Assembly (NCBI RefSeq): GCF_958450345.1
Contig: NC_088780.1
Coordinates: 121,224,226 to 121,288,225 of the forward strand
Length of the DNA stretch: 64,000 nucleotides
DNA from: Calliphora vicina
Lineage: Eukaryota; Arthropoda; Insecta; Diptera; Calliphoridae
Reading direction: 5' to 3'
Below the pieces are notes generated by a model. It searched no databases, was not told where the DNA came from, and saw only the letters and a list, made by a program, of their open reading frames with translations. Below, in pieces: positions 45,554 to 56,085 of the stretch (positions are counted from its first letter, which is position 1; every line of letters begins with the position of its first letter). Made by a program: the position numbers and the translations under genes.

Positions 45554-46338
45554 TAGGGATGCCAAACGGGACTGGGTTTTACAAATCCCGGGATTCGGGA
45601 TTTTAGAAATGTAAATCCCGGGATTCCGGGATTTTTCGGGACCCCGGGATTTTTCGGGATCCCGGGATTTTTCGGGATTTCGGGATTTTTCGGGACTTCG
45701 GGATTTTAGTTAAACGTCAAAAACATCAAATTCAACAATAAAAACTATTATATCATTAATAAATTTAAGTAAAAACATAACAAATCAAAAACTAATGCGT
45801 TAAATTAAAATAAAATGGTCCATGATTTACCCTAGCTACCTACAATTGTCCCCCGGAGTACTGTTTGAGCAGTCATAAATATCTTGATTATGCGGCAATC
45901 CTTATAAAATTTTGCACAAAATAAGTTGTAAATACTCTGAAATTATACTGTAAAGTACTGCGGAAATCGGGCTACATTTGCCCCTAGTCCCCTTTAGAAA
46001 ATAACTTGAACATAAATTTCGTAAAAGTGTAAATTGTGTAAAAGCCTGTTAATGCCAGGGAGACGTGCATTAACAGGCTCTCCGATTCAAATGAAAAAAT
46101 CTGTCTGCGTTTGGATTTGAAGCGAGATTAGTATTATAAAAAATATGCTGAAATTTAGCTTTCTAAGTATTTTGGGTGCTTCAAAAATCTTCCTAAAATA
46201 TCAAAAATCTCATTTTTCGGGATTAACAAATCCCGAAAAATCCCGGGATTCTTTTTCACAAATCCCGGGATTCGGGAAATCCCGATCCCGAAAAATCCCG
46301 GGATTTTCGGGATCGGGATTTCGGGATTGGCATCCCTA
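45554..46338. mobile_element. hAT-type element, 785 bp, with CCCGGGATT arrays
   Basis: Perfect 8-bp duplication GTTCAAAC at 45546-45553 and 46339-46346. Terminal repeat TAGGGATGCCAA / TTGGCATCCCTA (Ac-like TAGGGATG). About 130 bases at the left and 110 at the right are arrays of CGGGATTTTT / AAAAATCCCGGGATT. The interior contains the dispersed repeat also seen at 24390-24625. No transposase. Confidence 0.9.
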
Positions 46339-46346
46339 GTTCAAAC

Positions 46347-46830
46347 ACACATCCAACTTTAAAGATAAATAAAATGTTTTCGTATCTGTTTTGATCAGTT
46401 GCAGTCCAGCTCAATACTAGAATTAGATAAATACGTATTGAGTGGTTGAATACGTATTTACATCAGTGGTTGGCACTCACAGCCATCAGGGGCCTTCCGC
46501 GATTGATTATTCGGAAGACTACACTATGAATATCAGCGAAAATCGTTAAAAATATCAAAAGGGTATAAATTAAAGACTGCTCATCGAAAACATCAACTGA
46601 AAATTGATTTTATGCAATATAACATAAATTTGTTTGTGCCGGCCACTAATTTCCAAGTGATGATGTTAAGAATAAGTCCGCGACTTTTTGAATTTCCCGG
46701 CTCTTAACTGAACAAAAAAACTTAACAAAAAAACATCACTCAAATAAAGGTTTAGCATGATAAATACTATGAGAACTCTGCACCATCAATTTCAATGGTA
46801 AACAATTTTGTTTGTATCTGAATTTTGTTA
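46347..46830. other. AT-rich DNA, nothing firm
   Basis: CAGTGGTTGGCACTCACAG near 46463 looks like a hAT-type end, but no partner or duplication is seen. Confidence 0.3.
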
Positions 46831-47290
46831 TGGCCGTACAAGCACGGATCATGCCGAACGTTATGAACGCACAGTTGAGTTGAGTTCTCTAAACCCGAAA
46901 CAATTGAAAAAATCACATTTTGGCCGATCGGCGATTGAAAGTGCGAGAGATTGTGGAAGCCATAGGCAGCTCAGTGGTTTCAATTTGGAATGATCACTTG
47001 GGTATGAGATAGCTTTCTGCAAGATGTTTGCCGCGTTTGCTCATAATCGGTTGCACAAAAGGGTACACACATTTTCAGTTTCTAAGATAAAAATCCAAGA
47101 ACTAGGCTTTAGTCCCGAGTGACTATTTCTTGTTTCCAAACCTGAAGAAATGTCTCGGAGGAAAGATATTTAACTACAACGATGAAATTAACCCTTGATG
47201 ACCTCTACAAATATTATTTTTGGAAGGAATAAACAAATTGGAGAAACTATGTTTCATTCAAAAAGGCACTGACTTTTTTACCCACCCTCG
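46831..47290 (+). pseudogene. Mariner-type transposase relic, internally deleted
   Basis: N-terminal part (46880-46985): frames give KSHFGRSAIESARDCGSHRQ and, shifted, LKVREIVEAIGSSV-like and IWNDHLGMR, the helix-turn-helix region. After a large deletion the C-terminal part (47100-47265) gives LFPNLKKCLGG, a YNDEIN segment and INKLEKL, the block following the third catalytic aspartate in mariner-type transposases, then the end GACTTTTTTACCCACCCTCG. The catalytic centre is mostly missing. Dead. Confidence 0.7.
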
Positions 47291-47619
47291 TTTCTTAAAC
47301 ATTTATCTTTTAACATAATACTTTGACTCAAAACACGCAACTTAAAATAACATATCGCTGACTTAACGTGCAAAGTCCACATTTTAAAATTATACAGGAG
47401 AGACAAAAATATTCAATCTTGTTTTTGCGTAAATATTTTTGAATTCTGTAAACGCAATTTTTTTGTGTGCATAAAAGCAAAATGATAAAACAAGTATTTG
47501 CCGAGATAAAAGGCTTTTTGGACTTAGAGCTTTTTCTACTGCTTAGTTTGTATTTTTTGATGGACTTAGATAGGTCTTTTTCTTAGAACTTGTCTTTCAT
47601 TTCTTATTTATTAGTTTTT
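47291..47619. other. AT-rich DNA, nothing recognised
   Basis: No supported feature. Confidence 0.35.
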
Positions 47620-47900
47620 ATATCTGGATTACTAAGTCATTAATATAGACAATATGGGTATCTAATGATAGAAATTTGAAAGTCCATTGTAACGATATAT
47701 ATAAGGCTATTGTAAGTTGGACCTACAATGGGTCAAAATCGGGAATAATATATTTTAACCCGAATTTTTTTTTATCAAACAATTTTTTTGCCATAAATTC
47801 TTTATTAAAAATTTTTAAGAATTAAAAAAAATTTGGAAAAAACTTTTTTAAAAAGGGTATATAAGATTCGGCACAGCCAAATATAGCTCTCCTACTTGTT
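47620..47900 (-). repeat. Family B copy with its terminus
   Basis: TATCTGGATTACTAAG, GGGTATCTAATGATAGA and TTGGACCTACAATGGGTCAA, then GGGTATATAAGATTCGGCAC and AGCTCTCCTACTTGTTTTT. In reverse the terminus reads AACAAGTAGGAGAGCTAT. Confidence 0.7.
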
Positions 47901-47999
47901 TTTCACTAATAATTTTAAAAAAATTTAAAAAACTTGAAAAAAAAAATTTAAATTTTGTATACCTAAAAATATTTAAAATTTTTATTTTAAAGTACAATT

Positions 48000-48485
48000 T
48001 GGTGAAGGGTATATAGATGTGTAGATGTGTAGATGTTTGTAACGCCCTTAAATTATACCGATAGACTCAGAATCACTTTATGAGTCGATTAATTTTGAAG
48101 ACATTTCGACAAAATGTGGTATATATACTTTTTTAGGCCCAAGAACGAAGCCTATTTAAACTGGCTGAAATCGGTCCATTATACTATGGAAATCATGTCA
48201 CCAAATTTCATGCCGATCGGTCTATAATTAGTCATAGCTCCCATATAAGGCCCGCTTCCAAAAATCACTTTAACGAGCATAAATCTCTTAAAAATGTTGG
48301 TATACACATAAAATTTAACGGTCCATAATTAGTCATAGCTCCCAAATAAGACCTTCTTCCGAAAATAAATTATTGAAATTTTAAAAGAAAAATAATTTTG
48401 CTCATTTACATAGTGTAGGGTATTAAATGGTTGGCTTGACCGGTATTAAAAGGTTGGGCTTAACCGACCATTTTTTCTTACTCTT
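48000..48485 (-). repeat. Family A copy, minus orientation
   Basis: GATGTTTGTAACGCCC, CGATAGACTCAGAATCACTT, GCTGAAATCGGTCCATTATA, two modules with CATAGCTCCCATATAAGGCC and CATAGCTCCCAAATAAGACC, then GTAGGGTATTAAATGGTTGG and GGCTTAACCGACC. Confidence 0.75.
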
Positions 48486-50012
48486 TTTAATATATTTCAT
48501 TGAACATTGAACAAAGTTTAAACTGTACTTTTTATAGGGACTTAGAGCTTTTTCTTGTGATAAATTGGACTAAGCGCTTTTGCTCATCACTACGAAACAA
48601 CAACAAAAAGCGAGATAACTCCAATTTTTTGATCGCCGGGGCGATCAACTAGTTTATTATAAAATCATCCAAAGATTGTTTTTATTTAAATATGATGGAT
48701 TGTAAAGGAAAAATATTAGTTTAGTGTAAGAAATTAAAAGAAAACATTACGCCTCTCACGATTCGAATATTTTCGCATATTTCTGCATGGACCTCAAAAT
48801 GAGTTCCGTTTTATGTCACGTATGATAATATACCCTTATTTCGCTCAATATTTTGGACAACAATATTTCGAAAGAATTTTTTATTATTTTAAAATATAGT
48901 ACGCTCTGGAACATAAAGACCAAATTATTTTTCAGATACTCTTATTTTTGCAAAATCTATTCCACTCTATAGGTGTACAAATGTCACGTACGATGATATG
49001 GAATTTCCCATATGCAACCTCATAACGCTATACGATTTTGCTAAACTTTTCAGCATTTTGATTCTTAGATGATGGAGACAAACTTTAGACCTTGATCACC
49101 GAAAATCTGTTAATGTGAAAATAAACTTAACATGTAGGTACAATTGTCCCACATTGCTTTTGATTAATTTCATTAAACTTACTCTTGTTTTAAATACAAA
49201 AGTTTTCTCTCGCCTTGTCGCTGTAATGAATATAAATGTTGCAAATTAAAATATGCCTTTAATAAATTGCCTACCAATACTTAAACAAATTGATTAAGCT
49301 GTTTTAAAGTTTGAACACATCCACCAAAGTGTTCAGCAAATAAAAACGATTTAAAACAAACACAAACTTAACAATAAAATACATTTAAAACGCTTACCTG
49401 CATTACATTCTTTAAACATGGGAAATAATTATTTATATTTCGGTGTCAAAATACTGTCAGATTTCTTTGTATTCGGTTTTTCCACTTTCCCCGATTGTTG
49501 TTAAAATCTGAAGTGGCAAGCAATTAATCCACCGCATTATTAACACTGCCGAGATGTCACCGCAGATTAATGGACACCAAAATAACATACAGTACTTTTC
49601 ACAATACAACAATAAAAAACGAGCATAATATCACAATTGAGATTTTTATTTTTTGTAATTACCAAACCAAAAGATTAAATGTGATGATACAATTACCGTA
49701 ACAACAATAGCAAGAACAATGTACAAACAATTGCAACAGAAATTGTAAAAACTACAACAGCGACTACGTTAAAAGTAAGAATTTGTAAAATTGATTTTAT
49801 ACTGAAAATAAAGTAAAAAACAAACACTTTTGCCGTACATACTGTACAATACAACAAACGTAAGTGTATTTAAAATACAACTCAATTCAGTACAATACTC
49901 TTATTATTATGATGATGTTGTATACGGCAGTGGATACATATTGTTGTATTTAAATCTTGTGAGTGCAATCAATGATTATCATCTTTTTACAACAAATTAA
50001 ATAAATGTAAAT
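48486..50012. other. AT-rich DNA, nothing firm
   Basis: ATGTCACGTA.GAT.ATAT occurs at 48814 and 48983, about 170 bases apart. No reading frame of note. Confidence 0.35.
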
Positions 50013-50020
50013 ATATACAT

Positions 50021-52111
50021 TAGAGTGCTCCAAGATTGTATGGACGAAAAAAACTTTCTAGGTACAGGCCGTCCCCCCCTCTAGAATTGTTCTATGTATT
50101 GTAGAAACACGTTGTGTAAAATATTAGGATGATAGGATAACGTTAACTGGTGGCGCAACGACGCTGAAGTTTTGAGGTGCATTTACAAGGGGAAAATATG
50201 CAATTTTTTCAGTTTTTGTAAAAATTTTGCCATTAAATAATGACTTTTACAATTTAATTTAAAAGAATCGAAATGTGTACGTAATTGTCGTTATAATAAG
50301 ATATAAAACATAAAAATTGGTGAAAAAATGTTAAAGTTATTAAAAAATCGCCAGGCCATTAACGTGTCTCAGGCCACTAGAACAATAAATTTATGAACAA
50401 AATTAACATATTTTGAGAAATATTAAAATAAAAGCTCATTTTTACTTAAAATATGTCCATATTTACTTGTATATGAGTTTTTGTCCTCGTAGGATACCGT
50501 TAACCTATTCGCAGGTATGACCAAAAAAATTAAATTTTTTTAACGGCAGTTTCAAAACTCCAATTTCAAATTTTTAAAAATTTTGTTAAACAAATTTCAG
50601 AATTTTTTGATCATCACATGGGGATTTATTGACAACATAATAGGGAATCAAAACGTGAAAAAAGTATGTCAATACCTCCTATAGTTTTTCCGTACCTGCG
50701 ATATAAATTTTGCGATTTTCGAGAAAAAATAATTTTTTGGCCATATTTTGGGGAATGACCAGAATTTCCTTACTGTAATGATTTTTAAGTAAAAGCTATT
50801 CAGAATAATATAGTCCAGGTAATTTTAAATATAGTCTGAAAGTTTTACTAAAATCGGAAAACTTTAACCCTTAAATCGTGAAGGTCAAAGGTCAATTTTT
50901 TCAATATTTGGAATTTCTCATGGAAAGATAGCGAAATATTATATATTTTTGGGCCGATTTTGATGAAACTTAAGAAAAATATAAAATGAAGTCTAGTATT
51001 CACAATAACAGTACAAAAATAGAAATTAACCCTTAATAGCACTTGCGGTCCAAATGATCCTCAACTTTTAAAATCACGAAAAAAACATTCATTTTGACCC
51101 CAAGTACTCTTAAGGGTTAATTTCCATTTCTGTACTGTTATTGTGAATACTAGGCTTCATTTTATATTTTTCTTAAGTTTCATCAAAATCGGCCCAAAAA
51201 ATATAACATTTCGCTATTTTTCCATGAGAAATTCCAAATATTGAAAAATTTGACCTTTGACCTTCTCGATTTAAGGGTTAACGTTTTCCGATTTCAGTAA
51301 AACTTTCAGATTATATTTAAAGTTACCGGGAATATAATATTCTGAATAGCTTTTGCTTAAAGATCATAACAGTAAAGAAATTCGGCTCATTCGCCAAAAT
51401 ATGGCCAAAAAAATAGTTTTTCTCGAAAATCTCAAAATTTAAATCGCAGGTACGGAAAAACTATAGAAGGTATTGACATATCTTTTTCATATTTTTATTC
51501 CCTATTATGTTGTCAATAAATCCCCATGTGATGATCAAAAAATTCTGAAATTTGTTTAACAAAATTTTTAAAAATTTTAAAATGGAGTTTTGAAACTGCC
51601 GTTAAAAAAAATAATTTTTTTGGTCATACCTGGGAATAGGTTAGCGGTATCCTACGAAGACAAAAACTCATGTACAAGTAAATATGGATATATTTTAAGT
51701 AAAAATAAGCTTTTATTTTAATATTTCTCAAAATATGTTAATTTTGTTCATAAATTTCTTGTTCTAGTGGCCTGAGACACGTTAATGGCCTGGCGATTTT
51801 TTAATAACTTTAACATTTTTTCACCAATTTTTGTCTTTTATATCTTATTATAACGACAATTACGTACACATTTCGATTCTTTTAAATTAAATTATAAGAG
51901 TCATTATTTAATGGCAAAATTTTTACAAAAACTGAAAAAATTGCATATTTTCCCCTTGTAAATGCACCTCAAAACTTCAGCGTCGTTGCGCCACCAGTTA
52001 ACGTTATCCTATCATCCTAATATTTTACACAATGTGTTTCTACAATACATAGAACAATTCTAGAGGAGGGGACGGTCAATATTCGCAATTTTATTTTTTT
52101 GGAGCACTCTA
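50021..52111. mobile_element. hAT-type foldback element, 2091 bp, arms of about 1 kb
   Basis: Perfect 8-bp duplication ATATACAT at 50013-50020 and 52112-52119. Ends TAGAGTGCTCCA / TGGAGCACTCTA. The two halves are inverted copies over almost their whole length (for example GGTGGCGCAACGACGCTGAA at 50152 is complemented at about 51980; ATTGTGAATACTAG at 51140 mirrors 50995), with a short centre at about 51030-51110 marked by CCCTTAA. No transposase frame. Fragments of the same family occur at 3465-3760, 37600-38075 and 41428-41925. Confidence 0.9.
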
Positions 52112-52212
52112 ATATACATACATAAATATTTTTTATTGATGTATGGCAGCACCGATGTTTGCATCTGTGTGGTTGCCATTTGATGTATGGATATTGTATA
52201 AATGTTCATTAA

Positions 52213-52479
52213 CCTTCGCTTTACCAATACCCACCCTGGTGACCACTCGGTTTTTGTTAGCTTAATAATTTTTTTCATTTTGTTTCGATTTAAATAAAAT
52301 TTAGACTCAATGAACAAATTTTAGAGTTCTATATTATTTAATAAAAACATTTTAAACTTTTTATAAGGTTTTTTCGATTTTTTAAAATTTTGTTCGTCGG
52401 ATATATGTATAGAAGTGCAGTATCACCCGGGTGGGTATTGGTAAACCACGTACATAAAAAACCTTTGGTAAAGCGAAGG
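52213..52479. mobile_element. PiggyBac-like non-autonomous element, 267 bp
   Basis: TTAA on both sides (52209-52212, 52480-52483). Terminal repeats CCTTCGCTTTACCA / TGGTAAAGCGAAGG. An internal repeat TACCAATACCCACCC on the left is directly adjacent to the terminal repeat, while its complement GGGTGGGTATTGGTA on the right is about 25-30 bases further in. That is the asymmetric layout of piggyBac ends. CCCGGGTGGG gives the internal repeat an unusual GC core. Confidence 0.85.
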
Positions 52480-52483
52480 TTAA

Positions 52484-52944
52484 ATGTAGTTGAAGAACAT
52501 GCCCAGTGGGGAAATTTTTATAATTCCCATAAATGTTGTACAGCACTGAGCTTTACTTTACAGGCATAACTTTGCATACTGCATGAAGTAAATATATGGA
52601 AATTTTAAGAAATTTAAATGTGTATTCCTATTCCGTTATGATTATTATAAGGGGTTTTATTAAAATTCTTAATGGATTCTTTAAGTTTCAATAGAATTTG
52701 TTCATGTTCCTATAATATCAAGTTTCCAGGAATTATCTTAACTCTTTGCGGTATGGTGGTCAGTTTACTAACCACATTTTCTATAGTCTTTAAAACATAG
52801 TTTATTGTCATCTATTGCCATTTTTCTAAACAATTATATTATTTTAAGTCATCGTTTATGATTTTTTGCAAAACTTAGCCGACAGGGTGCTCTGGTTAGA
52901 TAAATATGTATATTAATTTGAAAATATTGTAAAAATCTGTTTTT
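52484..52944. other. AT-rich DNA, nothing recognised
   Basis: No supported feature. Confidence 0.35.
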
Positions 52945-53565
52945 TTTAAGAGACTTTCACGCATAACACCCTACACTAATTAAAAGTGCAAAAACATTTT
53001 TCTTTTAATATATCAATAATTTATTTTCGTGACTGATTTTCGGAAGTGGGCCTTATATGGGAGCTATGACCAATTATGGACCGATCACAATGAAATTAGG
53101 TCGTGTGATATATTTGTATATGGAAGTTATTTATTTTGAATTTTGTGTGTATACCAACATTTTTGAGAGATTTATGCACGTAAAGTGATTTTCGGAAGAG
53201 GGTCTATATGGGAGCTATGACTAATTATGGACCGATCGTAGCACAATTTGGTGACATGAATTTCGTATATATAAGACTTATTTGGAACGAAATTTGTATA
53301 GATACATTTATAAATTAAACATTTATGATCGATAAAGCTATGGAAATAATGGACCGATTTCAGCAAGTTTCAATAGGCTTGGTCCTTGGGACGAAAAATT
53401 TTATATACCATTTTTTATCGAAATATCTTCAAAATTGCGACCTGTACTTTGCGCACTAGGTTTACATGGACAGCCAGCCTGCCAGACGGACGGACGGACG
53501 GACATCGTTTAATCGACTCAGAAAGTGATTATACGTCACACAAGCGTATTAATAAGCTGAATAAA
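52945..53565 (+). repeat. Family A copy, plus orientation
   Basis: CACCCTACACTAATT start region, two modules with GGGAGCTATGACCAATTATG and GGGAGCTATGACTAATTATG, then GGACCGATTTCAGCAAGTTT, CAGACGGACGGACGGACGG and CGACTCAGAAAGTGATTAT. The final ACAAACATCTGC segment is missing. Confidence 0.75.
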
Positions 53566-53857
53566 TATAAATAAAATTTCAGGTTGCAATTTTTAAAAAA
53601 TATAATTGTTTAGCAAAATGGCAATAGATGACAATAAAATGCTAAAAAAAAAAAATTATGAAAAAGTAAAACTTGTAAAAAGTTGTCTTATATTTGCGAA
53701 GTAATTAAATACCACTTTATTCACATAAAATATTAATACAATTGAACCTAAGGTGTTGAAGATGTTAGCAAAAATATGCGATTGGGTGACGCTATCAAAA
53801 ACAGAAGAGCGGTTTGACTTGCATTACATTTGCATTTGTATAAAACCATTTGTAGTA

Positions 53858-54669
53858 GAGTAACTTCGGGTAATGTGGACTACCGTTTTGTTTTTTCTAA
53901 ATTTTGGCCACAATATACATATATGGATATTAAAAGAGTTGTGAAGCAATAAATTAGCTAATGTATTCTCTAATGGTTTTTGCAGTTGAATATTTTTTCC
54001 GTTAAAGGATAAAAAATTTATGTGAAAATATTGTAAGGAACCCAAAAATCAGCATTAAAAAAATTGGAGGGTAATATGGACCACTATATGAGGGTAATGT
54101 GGACTAGTATTTAATACATAAAATTCATGAACCAGCTAATCATGAATGATTAAAAAATGTAATTTCAATATATTTTTATTAATACAAACTAAAAAGTCGC
54201 GTTCTTGACTTAGATAGATTGCTTACAAAGTACATAGTTATTGTCGGGTAATATGGACCAGTAGTACATAATCAAGTAATTTAAGTGGTCCACATTACAC
54301 GAACTTGGGTTACAGTGGTAAAAAGTTATTTTTACCTAATAATCTAAATGTGCTTAAATTCTTACCAAATATATGCAAAACTACGTGTCCACTTTAACTA
54401 TATAAAACAACCAAACATTAAATTCTACCAAGTAACTGTACCAAATTTTGTTTCTTACTTGAACCGAAAAAAATGTTGAGCAGGCGCATTAATTTCAATA
54501 CAAGAATAAAAATTCAACATATCAATAACTCATGAAAGCAAATGTGCAATTGTCGTTTCAAACAAATTGTAAAATGTACGACAAATCAGTTTTATCATAC
54601 CTTCAATAGTTTCTGAAAAAAGACACTGGTCCACATTAGACGCATAGTCCACAACACCCGAAGTCACTC
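53858..54669. mobile_element. TA-flanked element, GAGTAACTTCGGG ends, 812 bp
   Basis: TA at 53856-53857 and 54670-54671. Ends GAGTAACTTCGGGTAATGTG / CACAACACCCGAAGTCACTC (a few mismatches). GGTAATATGGACCA-type motifs recur at least four times inside, with one inverted pair near 54285-54300. TA target suggests Tc1-mariner/pogo. The minus-strand 73-codon frame at 53824-54045 crosses the end and is not identified. Confidence 0.7.
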
Positions 54670-54671
54670 TA

Positions 54672-55739
54672 GGATTTTGAAAAACATAAAAATCTTTCCT
54701 CGTTTTTTATTTGTTAGCATTAGTATCTGACGTGACGTGACGTTACATTACTTTTTCTATTTGATATAATTATAATTCAGAAGAACGTTGAAAATTTAAG
54801 CATTATTTCTGAACACCCCTGAACACAGTTTCTTGTTCTCTAATCAGATTAATTCATGATTTCATAAACGTTTGTTCTTAAAGTAAATTCATAAATTATT
54901 GAGTGTACAATGACATTTGTCCTTGACTGTATACAAACATGCTTACGTACATACATATTCACACACATACACCAATATTTTATATGTATAAATATATTTA
55001 TGATCTGTATGTGTTTTCGTGTGTCCTCATGCATGCATGCCTGCGTGTGTTGGTTGTGATGTTGCATGCATTGCATCATGTCGATAAACTTAAGACCATG
55101 ACAGTGAATGTTGGTAGAACGATTTCTGTTGTAGTTGTTGTTGTTCCCAATGATGTTGCTTTTATTCTACTGAGTGCGTATATACAAGTGTTTGTGCATA
55201 GACAGTATCGGTCAAAACATATTGGATGAAAAAAATGTAACAAAAATCTAAAAAAATTATAAAAATCATGCGACTAAACCTATTGGATTATATAACGCAT
55301 ACTAATATTTTGTTCAATAACCTAAATTCCTTAAAACTACCTCACATCTTTAATGTATATAACTAATAACAATCTCTATTGTTGTCATTGTAATAGATTT
55401 ATAGCTTGATACCATTTGTTTGAGTCTTGATCTGCCAATTAACAATTTACCTTTCTATTTACTATTTCTCAATAATTTTGCATAGAGGTCGGATGACTGT
55501 GCTTTGTGTGTTTAGGGTCATTGTTGTTTAAATATCTATTGCTAGGGCATTTTGTCATAGACACGAGACAACAAATGTCTACCTTTTGGTGGATGAATGC
55601 AAATTCTGAAAATTTTTAATGAGTTTGGGTTTATTACTTCTTTTTTTCACCTTGTCACTCGAAGTTTGTCATTCCGTTTGAAATTTCTACATATTTCATT
55701 AACGACCTGATAAGTATATATATTCTAGAACGTTTTAGA
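54672..55739. other. AT-rich DNA with short runs
   Basis: GTGTGCTC..CATGCATGCATGCCTGCGTG region near 55020-55075. The opposed frames of 76 and 96 codons here read through CA/GT-rich DNA. No supported gene. Confidence 0.4.
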
Positions 55740-56085
55740 TAGCGAAGTCGATATAGCCATGTCTATCCAGCCATGAAATCAACATTCCGTAGCTCCCAAA
55801 TAACTTTCATACACGATTCATACATCATTATATCCTCCATAGTCAAGGTTTAGTTGCTATTTAAAATAAGGTATATCGGCCCACAAATGACTGAGATATA
55901 AGCCAAAGACAACAACAACCTCGAGCTAGTACCTATTTTTGGTCTATCTCTGGATTACTAAGCCATTAATATAGTCAATACGGATATCTAATTATAGACA
56001 TTTCAAAGGCCCTTCCAATTTGGACCTACAATGGGTCAAAATCGGAAAATAACCCGATTTTTAATTTTGTTGTTTTTTATAAACG
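55740..56085 (-). repeat. Family B copy
   Basis: AGCCATGTCTATCCAGCC, GAAATCAACATTCCG, CACGATTCATACATCA, GGCCCACAAATGACTGAGAT, TCTCTGGATTACTAAGCCAT and TTTGGACCTACAATGGGTCA, longer at this side than the 47620 copy. Confidence 0.7.

Noticed and set aside
46463..46482. CAGTGGTTGGCAC, hAT-like terminal sequence
   Set aside because: No inverted partner or 8-bp duplication found nearby.
50848..51042. 64-codon frame in the hAT foldback
   Set aside because: Located in an arm and AT-rich; no relation to transposase motifs.
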